Positions 62,933-64,000 of a stretch of 64,000 nt of DNA are shown here, in pieces; the stretch's first letter is position 1, and the number at the start of each line of letters is the position of its first letter. Position numbers and translations under genes: made by a program. The notes beneath the pieces were generated by a model, which was not told the origin of the DNA, did no database searches, and saw only the letters and a program-made list of their open reading frames with translations. Location: positions 1 to 64,000 of the forward strand of contig NZ_JYIY01000078.1 in NCBI RefSeq assembly GCF_000956535.1, in the 5' to 3' direction. The stretch is from Microbacterium ginsengisoli (GTDB lineage Bacteria > Actinomycetota > Actinomycetes > Actinomycetales > Microbacteriaceae).

Positions 62933-64000
62933 TCAGCTCCGATCGGACAGCAGACGGCGGGCCCCGTCCCGCAGTCGTTCGAGCCGCGCGTCGGCGTCGG
63001 AGGCGCTGTCGCCGCGCACGTCGAGGTAGAGCTTGAGCTTCGGCTCGGTGCCCGACGGGCGCACGATCAGTCGGGTCTCTCCCTCGAGCCAGTAGCGCAG
63101 CACGTCGCCGGGGGGGAGGTCTCCGTGACCCGTCGCGAGGTCGTCGACACGCTCGACGGCGAACCCGCCGACCTCGGTCGGGGGAGCCTCTCGCAGCGAC
63201 CCCATGAGGCGGGGGATCACGGCGAGGTCGTCGACCCGCACCGAGACCTGACCGCTCGCGACGTGGCCGACCTCCTCGGCGAGCTCGGCGAGCAGGTCGG
63301 AGAGGGTGGCGCCGCGTTCGCGGGCCTCTGCAACCAGGCCGAGGATCGCCACGGCGGCCGAGATGCCGTCCTTGTCTCGCACCGTCTCGGGGTTCACGAG
63401 ATAGCCGAGGGCCTCCTCGAACCCGTAGACGATGCCGGGCGCGCGGGAGATCCACTTGAACCCGGTGAGGGTCGCGTGGAAGCCGAGGCCATGGCGCTCC
63501 GCGATCGTCGAGAGCGCCGGCGACGACACCAGTGAGCACGCCAGTGACGCACCCGCGACCGGGTGGGCGGCGGCGAGCCGTGCGGCGCGCAGCCCCAGCA
63601 GCAGACCCGTCTCGTTGCCGGTCAGGCGGCGCCAGCCGCCGGGGGCGGCGGCATCCGGGATCGCGACCGCGAGCCTGTCGGCGTCGGGGTCGTTCGCGAT
63701 GACGAGCTCCGCGCCGGCGGTGCGCGCCGTCGCGAAGGCGAGGTCCATCGCTCCCGGCTCCTCGGGGTTGGGGAACGCCACCGTCGGGAAGGCGCCGTCG
63801 GGGTGGAGCTGCTCGTCGACCGTGACCGGCAGCGGGTAGCCGGCCGTGCGCAGGATCGCGGCTGTCGTCTCCCAGCCGACTCCGTGCAGTGCCGTGTAGA
63901 CCCACCGCAGGCCGGCGGCGCCGGCGGGGGCGGGCGCGACGGCCGCCGTGGCGGCGACGTAGGCGGCCACGACCGCCTCGTCGGCGATCTCGTAGTCCTG
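62933..64000 (-). CDS. Phosphomannomutase/phosphoglucomutase family protein, N-terminus outside window
   Basis: The visible 355 residues are the C-terminal two thirds of an alpha-D-phosphohexomutase. The metal-binding loop ANDPDADRLAVAI, the sugar-specificity loop GFEEALGYLVNP and the phosphate-binding RPSGTEPKLKLYLDV are present. Residues KDGISAAVAILGL follow the sugar loop. The active-site phosphoserine lies upstream of 64000 and cannot be seen. The frame continues through the window edge (QDYEIADEAV), so the GTG at 63970 is not taken as a start. GFEEALGY fits the PgcA/ManB-like actinobacterial type. Glucose versus mannose preference is not clear. Confidence 0.9.
   Translation of the reverse strand, partial: QDYEIADEAVVAAYVAATAAVAPAPAGAAGLRWVYTALHGVGWETTAAILRTAGYPLPVTVDEQLHPDGAFPTVAFPNPEEPGAMDLAFATARTAGAELVIANDPDADRLAVAIPDAAAPGGWRRLTGNETGLLLGLRAARLAAAHPVAGASLACSLVSSPALSTIAERHGLGFHATLTGFKWISRAPGIVYGFEEALGYLVNPETVRDKDGISAAVAILGLVAEARERGATLSDLLAELAEEVGHVASGQVSVRVDDLAVIPRLMGSLREAPPTEVGGFAVERVDDLATGHGDLPPGDVLRYWLEGETRLIVRPSGTEPKLKLYLDVRGDSASDADARLERLRDGARRLLSDRS

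Overview
The window is a GC-rich (about 70% by eye), densely coded stretch of an actinobacterial chromosome. Short intergenic gaps, many ATGA/GTGA/TGATG start-stop overlaps, GTG starts, a RamB/ScfR-like regulator beside a GTP-dependent PEP carboxykinase, and a very frequent GGATGCCGCGG word point to Microbacteriaceae, most likely Microbacterium. That assignment is inference. No rRNA, tRNA, CRISPR array or insertion sequence was seen.

Region 1 (1-16.3 kb) is an aromatic-acid catabolic block. A minus-strand operon encodes an FAH-RraA fusion, a GntR repressor, HpaE, HpaD, HpaH and HpaI, that is, meta cleavage of homoprotocatechuate to pyruvate and succinic semialdehyde. Divergent or nearby are an MHS transporter, an IclR regulator, a MobA-type flavin hydroxylase, a ThDP-dependent decarboxylase-like enzyme and a succinate-semialdehyde dehydrogenase. 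A shared TCGTATACGA box lies in three of the divergent promoter regions, which suggests one regulon. A CPA1 cation/proton antiporter sits inside the block.

Region 2 (16.3-30.5 kb) is mixed. It holds a winged-helix protein, a DUF4436 protein, the ScfR/pckG divergent pair, a TetR regulator with a membrane protein, an ABC exporter, an ABC-2 transporter operon (one ATPase and two permeases), an MHS transporter and a DUF2269 protein whose start codon lies in a palindrome.

Region 3 (30.5-41.4 kb) has the riboflavin operon ribD-ribE-ribBA-ribH under an FMN riboswitch, then an Fpg-like glycosylase, a GNAT protein, and a DUF559/AbiEi-type gene flanked by two inverted 77-bp palindromic elements. After these come trpS, exonuclease III, a YihY protein and an MFS transporter. 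The DUF559 unit is the best candidate for an undescribed mobile or selfish element.

Region 4 (41.4-64 kb) is central metabolism and uptake. It contains sdhCDAB, divergent manC, a nucleoside uptake and salvage operon (BMP lipoprotein, ATPase, two permeases, cdd, deoA, add), and a mannitol PTS operon that includes ptsH and ptsI (ptsH-ptsI-mtlA-mtlF-mtlD) with a divergent PRD-type activator. It ends with a GNAT protein and a phosphohexomutase cut by the window edge.
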